Assembly: GCA_963930775.1 (NCBI GenBank)
Contig: OZ005689.1
Span: forward strand, 25,604,058 to 25,668,057
Origin: Cliona cf. orientalis
Lineage: Eukaryota; Porifera; Demospongiae; Clionaida; Clionaidae
DNA: 64,000 bases
Direction: 5' to 3'
Made by a program: the position numbers and the translations under genes. Shown piece by piece: positions 23,195-34,199 of the stretch. The notes below the pieces were generated by a model. The model ran no database searches, was not told where the DNA came from, and saw only the letters and a program-made list of their open reading frames with translations. Every line of letters starts with the position of its first letter. The first letter of the stretch is position 1.

Positions 23195-23378
23195 GAATAA
23201 AATTGAAGGATGAAGTAGGGAAGACAGTGCTAAGAAGTACACAAACAAGATTTGTAGGGATAACGTATCATATCCACTATACATCCCCACGCTTGCTTTT
23301 CTCATTTATCATGATCAATGACCTTCGAAGTTGGCACCTATTATTGATGTGCATCAACCTGTTAGTGCTAGAATACCC
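23195..23378. mobile_element. left part of a piggyBac-type MITE, split by the 6.1 kb element
   Basis: AAATTGAAGGATGAAGTAGG (23201 on), then ACAAACAAGAT and TGTAGGGATAACG, recurs as the inverse at about 29685-29800. The same ends bound the piggyBac element at 56938 and 61218. This segment and 29461-29815 therefore look like one short non-autonomous piggyBac relative of about 0.5 kb that received the 6.1 kb insertion at ATACCC. Confidence 0.8.
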
Positions 23379-25621
23379 GGTGAGTGTACTATCCGGCCAG
23401 TCTGAATTCAGAATCAACACTACTACCAATCACCTGAATTTACTGTGCATAATTCAATATTCAGCTTCATGGACTCGTTTATTGGTTGAATTCAGTCTTC
23501 AGTTCATGAAATAGTGAACTCTTGGTTTCTGAAAGCTGAATTCTGAAATCTATTCGATTTTCTGTTTACCGATTGGTCTATATCACAGTTAACCGAGCAC
23601 TAAATCTACACCAAGTTTTAGCCTTGAAATCGGTCTAATTTCTAATTCCTAAATCTCAGGCTTCAATTTTGGTTTCCAGCCAAGTCACATTCAGAATGAA
23701 GGGACTGCACCTTGTCACCAAACCCTGTATGAGCGATTTCAGTATCTGTACTATACGCCCATTGCATTTCTTGCCTGAATTTCTACTTTGATACTTGTAT
23801 GATAGCTGAATTCTCAAACTGCCATGCAGATCCAGTATCCTGATTTCACGTAGTGTAATACTGAATTGCGCATGCGTGATTTTAAATAGAGCCCCCCTAT
23901 GCATAACCGCGCGGCACTACGTACGTAGCTACATATGGTCATAGAGGCAGGCCCAGTGACTGTCAGACACTACGCCTAGCTGGTGGATCAGCGATATAGC
24001 TATATCCAGACATGATGAACGTGGAGAGTGTCCAACTCTCAAGGGGTGACCTCAGCATCGCCATATCAACCGAGGATTTGACAGTAAGCAAACTTCCAAA
24101 TATTAAATCATATAAAATTGTAATAATAGTATTATAGCCCATCATCTGTGTCTTTAATTTGATACCATGCCTTATACTTGTAATAAACCTTCGCCGCTTG
24201 GCGGTTGGGGATGTGCAAACCAGCATTAAACATCCAGGGCAACCGTTGGCAGCTACTAGGCTCATGGGTGTTGAAATTTTTTTTTTTTCACAGGGCTGCG
24301 GCCAGGCCACAATAGGGGCTATCTGGCTATATTGAAAATCATGTGCCTGCTTATCTCTCACTATACAGGTTGATAAAATAGCACCACTGTTTGGGCTTGA
24401 TCCCATGCGTCCCATTTGGCTTGTGAAGAAGCAGGGGAACTTGGCTGTGTTTCCTCGCTCCGGATCTGGGAGGTTTGAAGGACACTTGATACAGCCAGGT
24501 GATGTGTACGAGGTTAAGGGTCACTGTGAGGGTTCAAATGGTGGGAGCTCCCCCCAAGCATCAACAAGTGCTGTGCAGTCTGCCAGTGCATCGTTTGGTG
24601 CTTACGCTATGCCGACCTATGCGCCACCACCTCCTCACCCACCTGTCGTTAGTCGAAAGAAAACCTGGCGGAAGACGATTGTGCTCGTCTCCGTGAAGAA
24701 ATCTGTGAAAGGGAAAGAGAAGAGTGGTGCAGTTTGTTACGATATCATAACACAGGTGGTTGTTAATCTCAGCCCGGCTACTTGCAATGTCAGGGAAGTG
24801 TCCCAGCTGGTTGCCAAGCAGGTGGATTTTGAGGTTGTTTTGCTTGATTCAAAGGGTTATCCTCTGCTGGATAACGACAGTACTAGTGGAGAATCGTTTT
24901 GGAAGAGTACGAGGAAAATCCTCGCAGCAAACAAGCAACTGTATCGAAAGGTGACTGGCCAGAATACAAACATCGAGAGAGCCAGCATCGACCTCACAAA
25001 AGACGACAGCTCTGACGACTCTGACATACTGCTGCCACCAGTCAAACTGCGCAAGTGTGAATTTGGAGACTCGTCGGTAGTTCTTATTGCTGATAAGATT
25101 GAAGATATCTCCAAGCAAGTGTCTGGTCTAGCAGAGTCAATCACCTTCATGCAGAATATGCAGCGCTCCCTGGAGTGCGTTGTGTGCAAAGGATTGGTCA
25201 GGAGTCCTATTGTGTCCAAGTGCTGTGGACGAGTGATCGGATGCAAGCGTTGTGTGAAGAGATGGCTTGATGTCCATGCCACCTGCCCTCATTGTTCTTC
25301 CGTTATCGAGGAAAATTTCCCCCTCAAAGGATTTGACGATGTCATCTCCTGCTTGCAGTTTGCTATGGATGAAAAATTACCCACTCCTCGAGGCTATGAG
25401 TCATTGTCTTCATCTGAAGCCAGCGGTTTGGATTGAACGTCCGTACATTTTCATTGAACTCAACTTAGCAGGCTCCCCTCATTGCTGCATCTATCATTTT
25501 CACCAATCGTCATTGATTGGGTGCTCTCACTGTGATTTTCTATCATAGCCATTATTATTATTATTATTACCCTTTATATGCCATTCCTATGACCTTCGTG
25601 CTCACTCCAGTGCCTGTGAGC
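23379..25621 (+). repeat. left inverted arm of the 6.1 kb element
   Basis: Matches 27219-29460 on the opposite strand over about 2243 bases. I saw only a few differences: one T fewer in the poly-T run near 24290, a silent change in the RING gene near 24608, a change near 25055, and a short difference around the CATGAAATAGTGAAC segment near 23507. Inner homology stops near 25621, where the right arm carries an extra GCTAG-like insertion. Confidence 0.9.
24012..25436 (+). CDS. RING-finger protein, left-arm copy (two exons)
   Basis: Exon 1 is 24012-24083 (starts MMNVESVQLSRGDLS) and ends at a GTAAGC donor. Exon 2 is 24369-25436 after a TATACAG acceptor, phase 0, giving 379 residues. The N-terminal part (WLVKKQGNLAVFP, then GDVYEVKGHCEG) is a compact domain I cannot name. 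A Ser/Pro-rich linker and a Lys-rich segment follow. The C-terminal RING-type zinc finger spans about residues 294-333: ECVVCKGLV, then KCCGRVIGCKRCVKRW, then CPHC. RING domains usually act as ubiquitin E3 ligases with an E2 partner; that activity is inferred. The copy at 27404-28827 encodes the same protein. Carriage inside the inverted arm suggests a role in the element's own life cycle or in disarming a host control protein. Confidence 0.85.
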
Positions 25622-25860
25622 GGCATTGTGTAAATTTTTTGTGACTGGCCAGAATGCAAACACATGTCATTGTACATGTACACATTCGTACATGCATTCA
25701 CAGAATTAAAAATTGACCCGCAAACAAATTCTTGTATAGTCTATCAATAATGTGATAGTAACTACTTTAATGTTGTTCTCTTCCCCCCGGCCCCCACCCC
25801 ACCCACTCCTCTTGTTATTCTTATTATAGCACGCTTGCCACTTCTGAATCTTAGGAGAGC
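25622..25860. other. spacer between left arm and integrase gene
   Basis: Single-copy centre sequence, including a C-rich tract (25782-25812). No motif strong enough to call a promoter was found, though it must hold the integrase start signals if the gene is expressed. Confidence 0.35.
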
Positions 25861-26883
25861 ATGGAGCTGCTTGGTCGATATGAAAATATTATAAAAAGTT
25901 TAGTAGATAGTGGAAAAACCTACTCTCAGATAAGTCAATGTCTAAGAAACAGTCATCCTGGAGTACCTGGACTATCGGACCGAAGTATACGCCGATTTTG
26001 TAAGAGCAGAAACATACAATATCGAAGCCACCTTACTACTGCGCAGCTTGACTGTATAGTTACTCAAGCTGTAAGATCTGTTGGGCATTCGTATGGCAGG
26101 AAGACAATCCAAGGACTGCTCAGAAGCAAAGGTATCCGTGTAGGACAAATCAAGATTGGTGAGTCTCTTTCAAGAGTTGCGCCACACGCGATGAGTCTAC
26201 GCAGAGGTAATGTGCATCGACTTATTAATCCACCGCCATACTATGCTCTAAGCTATGGAGAAAAGGTTCATTTGGACCAAAATGAAAAGCTTGCTAGGTT
26301 TGGTGTCACCCATGTTGCGGCAATTGATGGCTATAGCAGAAAAATTGTTGGTTTTATCACCATTCCACGAAAGAATGCAATTGCTATTTACCACGCCCTA
26401 TTCAAGCCTATGCTGATAAATGAAGGTTTATGGGAGCAAGTTCGAGTTGATCATGGCAGGGAGTTTGCTCTTATCATTACAATTCAAAAGGAGCTACAAT
26501 CTTTGAGGCGTAATAGTAATCACCGCCCAGTACTTCAAAGTATGTCAACCCAAAATCACCGGGTTGAGCGCCTATGGCCAGAGATCAATCAACGAATTAA
26601 TTATCCTATTAAAAGGATCTTAGTCATGATGGAATCTGCTGGAGAATTAGACTTAAGCAATGATAAGGATAAATTTTCTGTATCCTGGGTAACAATTACT
26701 GTGTTATCACACCCATTGTCGGAATTTGTCCAGGCATGGAATCACCACCGAATTGCTGGATCATCAGGAGGAATTCCCATACACCTTGCATGCAACAATA
26801 ACTCTTTAACTCCCATTCCATCCACAGCTGTCCCCCAAACGAACCAACTATTGACATATTTAGACGAAATGGTGGACACCTAA
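25861..26883 (+). CDS. IS3-like DDE integrase/transposase with a late frameshift
   Basis: A 340-residue frame. An N-terminal helix-turn-helix (IIKSLVDSGKTYSQISQCLR) and an HSYGRKTIQGLLRSKGIRV segment resemble IS3 transposases. The rve core has the catalytic acids Asp139 (HLDQNEK), Asp197 (VDHGREF) and Glu236 (NHRVERLWPEIN), spaced 57 and 38 residues apart between the acids. NYPIKRIL and WNHHRIAG follow. From memory, related animal proteins continue past this point. Here a neighbouring frame from about 26845 reads DIFRRNGGHLTPESTFGRD and stays open to about 27088, so a 1-base change near the CCCCC run at 26831 probably cut off the true C-terminus. The core is intact. The gene is the only one in the single-copy centre of the 6.1 kb element and supplies its mobility. 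Confidence 0.82.
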   Translation: MELLGRYENIIKSLVDSGKTYSQISQCLRNSHPGVPGLSDRSIRRFCKSRNIQYRSHLTTAQLDCIVTQAVRSVGHSYGRKTIQGLLRSKGIRVGQIKIGESLSRVAPHAMSLRRGNVHRLINPPPYYALSYGEKVHLDQNEKLARFGVTHVAAIDGYSRKIVGFITIPRKNAIAIYHALFKPMLINEGLWEQVRVDHGREFALIITIQKELQSLRRNSNHRPVLQSMSTQNHRVERLWPEINQRINYPIKRILVMMESAGELDLSNDKDKFSVSWVTITVLSHPLSEFVQAWNHHRIAGSSGGIPIHLACNNNSLTPIPSTAVPQTNQLLTYLDEMVDT

Positions 26884-27218
26884 CTCCAGAATCAACATTT
26901 GGAAGAGATCTTCTCGTAAATTATCCCCGCTTACAAATACTTCGTACGAGAGATTTCAACTTGAGGTATCCTGCTCTGACCTTAGTTTTTGAAAATGTAT
27001 TACATGGTGATGGTACTTTATTTAAAGGTTGTATCCAGTATTTTACACAACTCACGGACAACTTGTTTACTCTAGTTAATGACCAATAGTGCTATAATAT
27101 TAATTTTGTTTACAGGTTAATATTTCCTACCATTCTGTGAATAAGATCAACATTGAGTGTATCTCATGAATATCCCATTAAGGGACATGACAACAAAAAT
27201 CACAATTATGCCGCTAGC
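26884..27218 (+). pseudogene. frameshifted C-terminal tail of the integrase and centre spacer
   Basis: In the +1 frame the sequence reads TPESTFGRDLLVNYPRLQIL, then FNLRYPALTLVFENVLHGDG and LFKGCIQYF, stopping near 27088. It is protein-like and continues the integrase family pattern I recall. The rest to 27218 is A/T-rich spacer before the right arm. Confidence 0.55.
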
Positions 27219-29460
27219 GCTCACAGGCACTGGAGTGAGCACGAAGGTCATAGGAATGGCATATAAAGGGTAATAATAATAATAATAATGGCTATGATAG
27301 AAAATCACAGTGAGAGCACCCAATCAATGACGATTGGTGAAAATGATAGATGCAGCAATGAGGGGAGCCTGCTAAGTTGAGTTCAATGAAAATGTACGGA
27401 CGTTCAATCCAAACCGCTGGCTTCAGATGAAGACAATGACTCATAGCCTCGAGGAGTGGGTAATTTTTCATCCATAGCAAACTGCAAGCAGGAGATGACA
27501 TCGTCAAATCCTTTGAGGGGGAAATTTTCCTCGATAACGGAAGAACAATGAGGGCAGGTGGCATGGACATCAAGCCATCTCTTCACACAACGCTTGCATC
27601 CGATCACTCGTCCACAGCACTTGGACACAATAGGACTCCTGACCAATCCTTTGCACACAACGCACTCCAGGGAGCGCTGCATATTCTGCATGAAGGTGAT
27701 TGACTCTGCTAGACCAGACACTTGCTTGGAGATATCTTCAATCTTATCAGCAATAAGAACTACCGACGAGTCTCCAAATTCACACTTGCGCAGTTTGACT
27801 GGTGGCAACAGTATGTCAGAGTCGTCAGAGCTGTCGTCTTTTGTGAGGTCGATGCTGGCTCTCTCGATGTTTGTATTCTGGCCAGTCACCTTTCGATACA
27901 GTTGCTTGTTTGCTGCGAGGATTTTCCTCGTACTCTTCCAAAACGATTCTCCACTAGTACTGTCGTTATCCAGCAGAGGATAACCCTTTGAATCAAGCAA
28001 AACAACCTCAAAATCCACCTGCTTGGCAACCAGCTGGGACACTTCCCTGACATTGCAAGTAGCCGGGCTGAGATTAACAACCACCTGTGTTATGATATCG
28101 TAACAAACTGCACCACTCTTCTCTTTCCCTTTCACAGATTTCTTCACGGAGACGAGCACAATCGTCTTCCGCCAGGTTTTCTTTCGACTAACGACAGGTG
28201 GGTGAGGAGGTGGTGGCGCATAGGTCGGCATAGCATAAGCACCAAACGATGCACTGGCAGACTGCACAGCACTTGTTGATGCTTGGGGGGAGCTCCCACC
28301 ATTTGAACCCTCACAGTGACCCTTAACCTCGTACACATCACCTGGCTGTATCAAGTGTCCTTCAAACCTCCCAGATCCGGAGCGAGGAAACACAGCCAAG
28401 TTCCCCTGCTTCTTCACAAGCCAAATGGGACGCATGGGATCAAGCCCAAACAGTGGTGCTATTTTATCAACCTGTATAGTGAGAGATAAGCAGGCACATG
28501 ATTTTCAATATAGCCAGATAGCCCCTATTGTGGCCTGGCCGCAGCCCTGTGAAAAAAAAAAATTTCAACACCCATGAGCCTAGTAGCTGCCAACGGTTGC
28601 CCTGGATGTTTAATGCTGGTTTGCACATCCCCAACCGCCAAGCGGCGAAGGTTTATTACAAGTATAAGGCATGGTATCAAATTAAAGACACAGATGATGG
28701 GCTATAATACTATTATTACAATTTTATATGATTTAATATTTGGAAGTTTGCTTACTGTCAAATCCTCGGTTGATATGGCGATGCTGAGGTCACCCCTTGA
28801 GAGTTGGACACTCTCCACGTTCATCATGTCTGGATATAGCTATATCGCTGATCCACCAGCTAGGCGTAGTGTCTGACAGTCACTGGGCCTGCCTCTATGA
28901 CCATATGTAGCTACGTACGTAGTGCCGCGCGGTTATGCATAGGGGGGCTCTATTTAAAATCGCGCATGCGCAATTCAGTATTACACTACGTGAAATCAGG
29001 ATACTGGATCTGCATGGCAGTTTGAGAATTCAGCTATCATACAAGTATCAAAGTAGAAATTCAGGCAAGAAATGCAATGGGCGTATAGTACAGATACTGA
29101 AATCGCTCATACAGGGTTTGGTGACAAGGTGCAGTCCCTTCATTCTGAATGTGACTTGGCTGGAAACCAAAATTGAAGCCTGAGATTTAGGAATTAGAAA
29201 TTAGACCGATTTCAAGGCTAAAACTTGGTGTAGATTTAGTGCTCGGTTAACTGTGATATAGACCAATCGGTAAACAGAAAATCGAATAGATTTCAGAATT
29301 CAGCTTTCAGAAACCAAGAGTTCACAATTTCATGAACTGAAGACTGAATTCAACCAATAAACGAGTCCATGAAGCTGAATATTGAATTATGCACAGTAAA
29401 TTCAGGTGATTGGTAGTAGTGTTGATTCTGAATTCAGACTGGCCGGATAGTACACTCACC
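27219..29460 (-). repeat. right inverted arm of the 6.1 kb element
   Basis: Inverse copy of 23379-25621 and near-identical throughout, including the intron of the RING gene and flanking non-coding DNA. Intron identity shows that whole-arm homogenisation or recent origin, not protein-level selection alone, keeps the arms alike. Confidence 0.9.
27404..28827 (-). CDS. RING-finger protein, right-arm copy (two exons)
   Basis: Mirror image of the left-arm gene. Exon 1 is 28756-28827 and exon 2 is 27404-28471 on the minus strand, with the same GT..AG junctions. The predicted 379-residue protein is identical to the left copy as far as I can compare. The C-terminal RING zinc ligands (CVVC, CCGRVIGC..C, CPHC) are intact. 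The two genes converge on the integrase. Neighbouring non-coding differences, such as one A fewer in the poly-A run near 28552, show that this is a separate locus and not a coordinate error. Confidence 0.85.
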
Positions 29461-29815
29461 ATACCCTTTTAAGTATTCTTGACTTTATGCTTGTCAGAGA
29501 ATTTCACATTGCCCCTCAGCCTAGCTCATCCCGAGGTCACTCGGGGAGCCTGCAGGTCATTGAATGTTTGACTCGTGAACTTATGAAGGGGGATACATGT
29601 ACTCAGTTAATATTTTTATCTCTATGCATGTGGGCGTAATTAATTTTATGCTCTCCCGTTATATAGCTACTCTAAAAGCAAGCGTAGGGATGTATGGGAT
29701 GTATAGTGGATATGATACGTTATCCCTACAGATCTTGTTTGTGTACTTTTTAGCACTGTCATCCCTACTTCATCCTTCAATTAATTTCTATTCAATTATT
29801 TTTTACACTTGTCCT
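29461..29815. mobile_element. right part of the piggyBac-type MITE split by the 6.1 kb element
   Basis: After ATACCC, single-copy sequence leads to AAAAGCAAGCGTAGGGATGT, then TTATCCCTACAGATCTTG, and finally CATCCCTACTTCATCCTTCA. This is the inverse of 23195-23310. Removing 23379-29466 would rejoin one short element. Confidence 0.8.
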
Positions 29816-30608
29816 TTTTTTATCAATGTTATTGCATACTGTCCAGTTCTGGTATGATATTATGAAGAGGGGCATGTACATTAATTAATACACTGGAAAG
29901 CGAGTCATCATACCGTGACATGCAGCACTATAATATTATTATCATAATATATATTACCAACAATTTTTTTTTTATTTCAGAGTGAAGATTGGAAAGTATA
30001 ATTCCATTATTATTTTTTAAGTATTGTTGGTATGATAGTTAAAATTAATGGTTAACTTGCGATGCAATGGCTTGCTTTAGTGGTTGCTGGAGAAAAGTGT
30101 GTGCATGTATTGTATGTCAATATCAAGATAAGAAATTTAATGGTACACAATCGGTATATTCATGACACGTCAGCAACAAAGGTTAACCAACATCTATCTT
30201 TTTTTCTGCTTAGTTTACTAATATTGGTCAACCTTTGATTCCAGGTTACGGGACGAGGATCCCGGAGTGCATGGTAACCCAAAAATATTATGTGATCAAC
30301 ACACACTAGTGTGCTGACTCCACATGTCTGTGCACCAGGCTAGCATAACATTATGTGCATATTTTTTTATACTCACTTTGATGGACATAAAATATATGTA
30401 AGTGGTATCACCACATTTGATTCAGTCCAGGTCAATTAACGTGAGAGCACATCATAATTGCTAGCTCAGCAAGTGGTGCCGCTTGCTTTAGAACAGTGTG
30501 GATGGTACATAGCATTCAGCCATGTACAGTGACATAATACACAGTTGTCACTCATCTGTTGGAGTGAAGTATTCTTCACATGTACAGTCTGCACAACACT
30601 GATCAGCC
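29816..30608. other. no recognisable gene
   Basis: A/T-rich sequence with no domain-bearing frame and no repeat boundary. Confidence 0.4.
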
Positions 30609-30705
30609 TCAAGATAGTGTTCTGCATATTATATAGATAGACAGTGTGCTCAAGATAGTGTTCTGCATATTATATACATAGACAGTGTGCATGAGTACAT
30701 TGTAA
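30609..30705 (+). repeat. two-unit 48-bp tandem repeat
   Basis: The unit starting CTCAAGATAGTGTTCTGCAT and ending GACAGTGTG occurs twice with one base change. A simple local duplication. Confidence 0.75.
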
Positions 30706-32100
30706 CTGTATATTAAGTGTCCAGAAAAGTTCACAGAGGTCATCACATCAATCAATATGTACACAATATCAAGAGTGAGTGGTGGGAAGGAGTGTCAAAC
30801 GTGCTATATTATACCTCATGTAATGTTTTCAGAAAGAAATGTGCCTGTACGCACACATGACTAGCTCCAAGGCACTAAACTCTTTATTTTCATAAGACTA
30901 TGAAGAATGGAGGCATTTTCTTGAGTATATTGATCATGAATGCTCGTATAGTAATCTGCTAACATATTCAGTCGAAATCGTGCTCACATTAGCTTGCACT
31001 CAAGGCCATGCTCACAATGTGCTATTTGAATCAAGCATTCTCATTGGTCAATTATTGAATTCCTGGCGTGTGATTTTCCGTGCATATCTTACGCAGCGCA
31101 TATAGCGTGTTTGATACTCTCTTCCCCTCACTATTTACTCTTGACAATATATTATGTACCGCGTTAAGATGTTAGGAGCAAGTTACATGTAGCTACATAA
31201 TTGTACACACAACATCAAAATGATGTGGTCGGTGTCAAATGAACATAGACACGTCTGTTATATCGGAGCTAAGTGTCTGATCAACAATGTGGGGTCCATA
31301 CTGATCCCAACTGCGATATCTTGGGTCGTATACACACATACATATACATACACATACACATACACACATACACACACACGCACACACAGCGGTCCTAGCA
31401 TCTAGCATATAATCGATGCATGCGCATTGCATATAGTATTATATTGCCACGCGCGCGGGGGCTCTACATGTAGCACATATACTATACTAGTACACATACT
31501 CAGGTAGTCTAAGGACTGGGTACGCGCACACGCGGGAGCGGGATCACGTGCGCGATATACATGGCAATACATTTAGTCACACGATCACGATCATGGCCAG
31601 AGTTGCTGTATAAAGGCTGAGGGTCGCTGAGGCGGCGATGAAGACTCTTAGCTACGAAGATATCTCCATTGCACAAAGTGAATAAAGTTGATTTTAAGCC
31701 ATACTACCTGGGGGCAAGAAGAGCTGTTCAATGGGACAGGAAATATTCAGGTAAATAGCCCTCCATGATCGGTACATTTATCACACTTCGTGGTATTCTA
31801 GCTTAGTAGTATGACATATCGACTTGCCCCAGTGATATTTATTAGTTAGGCATATGAATATTATTTAAGGCCTGGAGAAACAGTTGTCCGGGCTGATGTT
31901 CACCACCGCCTTTGGCGATTTTATCTTCAGAATAGCCAATACTCATGACGTCACCAGGAGTAAACTAATTAGTGGGCGTGGCTATAAATTAGTTTGCGGT
32001 TAGAGAAATGGTTGGTCTACATTATGGTGCAACTTTCTTGTCCATATCATGTTATCTTCTAGTCACTAAACTAGCAAAGATACAGCTAAAATCATGAGTC
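30706..32100. other. mostly non-coding, with a CA/TA microsatellite
   Basis: No supported gene. A (CA)n/(TACA)n microsatellite lies at about 31330-31390. A possible small exon starts ATGAAGACTCTTAGCTACGA near 31639, but no acceptor chain follows. Confidence 0.35.
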
Positions 32101-32229
32101 TGAATGGGTGTCCCAGTCCTTAGACAACCTGAGTACGCTGCACATGCATACTGTGACCGATGTTATCAACATCCAAGTCACGCTATAAACGCCAAGACGA
32201 TTACGATTGGTATCGAGCCATCGCTGAGC

Positions 32230-33206
32230 TATGGAGCAAAACCTTGGCGCTTGCTATTCGAGCTACCTGACAACTATCAAGAGTACGAACGTCACCGTAC
32301 AAGCACTACCAATGATAGAGCAACGTGCGATGCTAACGCAAAGAAGTAGTGGACAAGTCGTCTATCCAAGTACGCCATCGTGCTTTCTGATTCCTAGGGT
32401 ACTTAGTAAGTGTGCCAGCAAGGAAAATAAGAAAGAGTCGAAGACGTTTACCCTCAGAAACGTCGATTCCTCTGTGGTCCCCTCGTGTGTTACATTAAAA
32501 GCTCTAATTAAAGCCCAGTTGAAGGGTGACATTGAGAAACATGAGAAACATTTTGATATTGGATATCAACACAATACCTCTGTCTTGAATATTAGAAGTG
32601 CAGATGATTTACTCAAAAGTATGGTCAAATATCCGACAGGGAAAGAATATCACTCTATGGTGTGATGGGCTAAAGACTGTAGATGCAGTCATACGACAAG
32701 CACCCAGCAAACGCTACTGAGGTCCCTGATGAGGATGACGATCACCAGGATGTTTTAAGAAACCAACCACAGTTAAGCCAAAAAAGGATGAAGGAGCTTA
32801 AGCAGAAGCTGTGGAATCAATCGTTGAAAAGTTAAAGGATCTTCATCGTGAGTCTGGCTATACTCTTATGCACTTTAGAATCTGGGCAGAAATGCACAAT
32901 GGGGGGCTTCATCCTAGTCTGGATGAACCTCCAAAAACAACCACGTTTGTTCGTGCTGGCAGCAAGAACCTTCAGCTGACCCCCTCATCCAAGCAATCTC
33001 TCAGCTTGCTGCAGCTATATCACCCAGTATCACTCCCACTCCCACACACACTGGTCAAGGAGCTCCACTGGGGACAAGTCCTGCTAAGGTAATTGATAAT
33101 TGTACAAAATGTTACAAACAGCTAAGTGAACTGAGCAATCAGAATTACTGAGAGTATCATGCGGAAAGAGAGGCGATTATGGATGTACTGAAGAATGTGA
33201 GTGCTT
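32230..33206 (+). pseudogene. decayed member of a sponge-expanded protein family (PB1-like start)
   Basis: Blocks, in order: TFTLRNVDSSVVPSCVTLK, KALIKAQLKGDIEK, FDIGYQHNTSVLNIRSADDL, then (after a frameshift near 32640) ITLWCDGLK, then VEKLKDLHRES and FRIWAEMHNGGLHPS with FVRAGSK, then in another frame KVIDNCTKCYKQLSEL and a stop, and AEREAIMDVLKNV. From memory this is the layout of a large uncharacterised family seen in demosponge genomes: a PB1-like N-terminal domain with LWCDGL, a RIWAE..GG.H block and a short C-terminal helix. Several frameshifts and stops make it a pseudogene. Its 3' end abuts an IS630-type element on the other strand. Confidence 0.55.
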
Positions 33207-34199
33207 GAAAATACTACTGTACATTAAAATAGTTGTTTGATCATATGTATTTGACACTTGTCCAATACAGTCTTGAGTGGAGACCATTCCAAATGCCATG
33301 GCTATTAGTGCTCGTGGAGCCGAGCACACCTGGATTAGTTGATCATTGCTCTTCATAATACTCTTGATCTGACTGAAGTCACCTACAGGGTTGAGGTAGG
33401 GTGAATAGGGTGGTAAGTAGATTAGTTTACTTCCAGCTTGTGTCTCAATCAGATCCTCTACTTGTTCTACATGATGGATGCTGGCATTATCAAGTATGAC
33501 TACTGATCTTGAGTTCACCCCATTGAATGGTTGCAGGACAGGTACGTAGGAGACAATTCCTCACAAACTTGACGAAGCAATCGCCATTCATGGTCCCCTC
33601 CTTAAGATAGACATGAATCCCTTCAAGTGATACTACTGGAATTGCTGTGTACCTCACCCCCCTGACAAGAAGCCAATGATCACTGAGTGGATGACCATGG
33701 ATACTATAGCCATATTTACGTATTATATTTCTACGGTCACAGCTCGTTTCATCAAGCCATACCAGCATCATTGGGTCATATACAGATACCTCTGCCATAA
33801 GTCTGGCCCTAAGCTCGTCAGATCTCTGGATGGCTACATGATGCATGGTCTGCCTTGTGCAACGCATATACTGAAGTGTCCTGCATATGGTATGCAAGCT
33901 GATGACGATACCAAACGTCTCATGGAGGCTTGTCTGTACCTTGTGTAAGTAAATACCAAACTAGACAATATCATTCCCAAAAGGATCAGTTGTTCATGGT
34001 CTCCAAGCAGTTTTTGAGGCCCATGTTTGCCTCCATCACTGGGTTGCACATCTCCAGTCTGGTAGAAGAGCTGTACATAGTGTCTTATTGTACGTTCAGA
34101 AACACTGAATAAGTCAGCTAATTCGGAGAGAGTTAAATTTTGGGTAAGATAGGCCCACACAATCCTCCAGCAAAGATTGATTGAATAGGACTTCAGCAT
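33207..34199 (-). pseudogene. Tc1/mariner-IS630 type transposase, frameshifted
   Basis: The minus strand gives an N-terminal helix-turn-helix (NLTLSELADLFSVSERTIRH), a shift near 33945, then HTICRTLQYMRCTRQ and the first catalytic Asp in MLVWLDETSCDRRN. After another shift near 33540 comes the second Asp in VVILDNASIHHVEQV and then LPPYSPYLNPVGDFSQIKS. The third acid is expected right after LNP (usually LNPIE or LNPVE) but this copy has Gly-Asp there. The DDE_3 fold matches IS630/Tc1 family members found in animals. Two shifts and the altered third acid mean it is dead. Confidence 0.8.

Larger units (their letters stand above)
23379..29460. mobile_element. 6.1 kb IS3-like integrase transposon with 2.24 kb inverted arms, each carrying a RING gene
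   Basis: The ends GGTGAGTGTACTATCCGG and its inverse ..GATAGTACACTCACC lie next to the direct repeat ATACCC (23373-23378 and 29461-29466), a 6-bp target duplication. The arms 23379-25621 and 27219-29460 are near-identical inverted copies. The centre (25622-27218) encodes an IS3-like DDE integrase. Each arm holds a two-exon RING-protein gene reading toward the centre. The eukaryotic IS3-like group (IS3EU in Repbase terms, 6-bp duplications as I recall) is the best fit; the superfamily is inference. Arms this long with a duplicated accessory gene are unusual. Confidence 0.85.

Noticed and set aside
24849..25282. Antisense frames of about 90 and 140 residues across the RING gene (also 27558-27991)
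   Set aside because: Shadows of the RING coding strand, mirrored in the other arm.
25861..26883. Bacterial contamination as the source of the IS3-like integrase
   Set aside because: It lies in an element with intron-bearing eukaryotic genes in both arms and within a piggyBac-type MITE.
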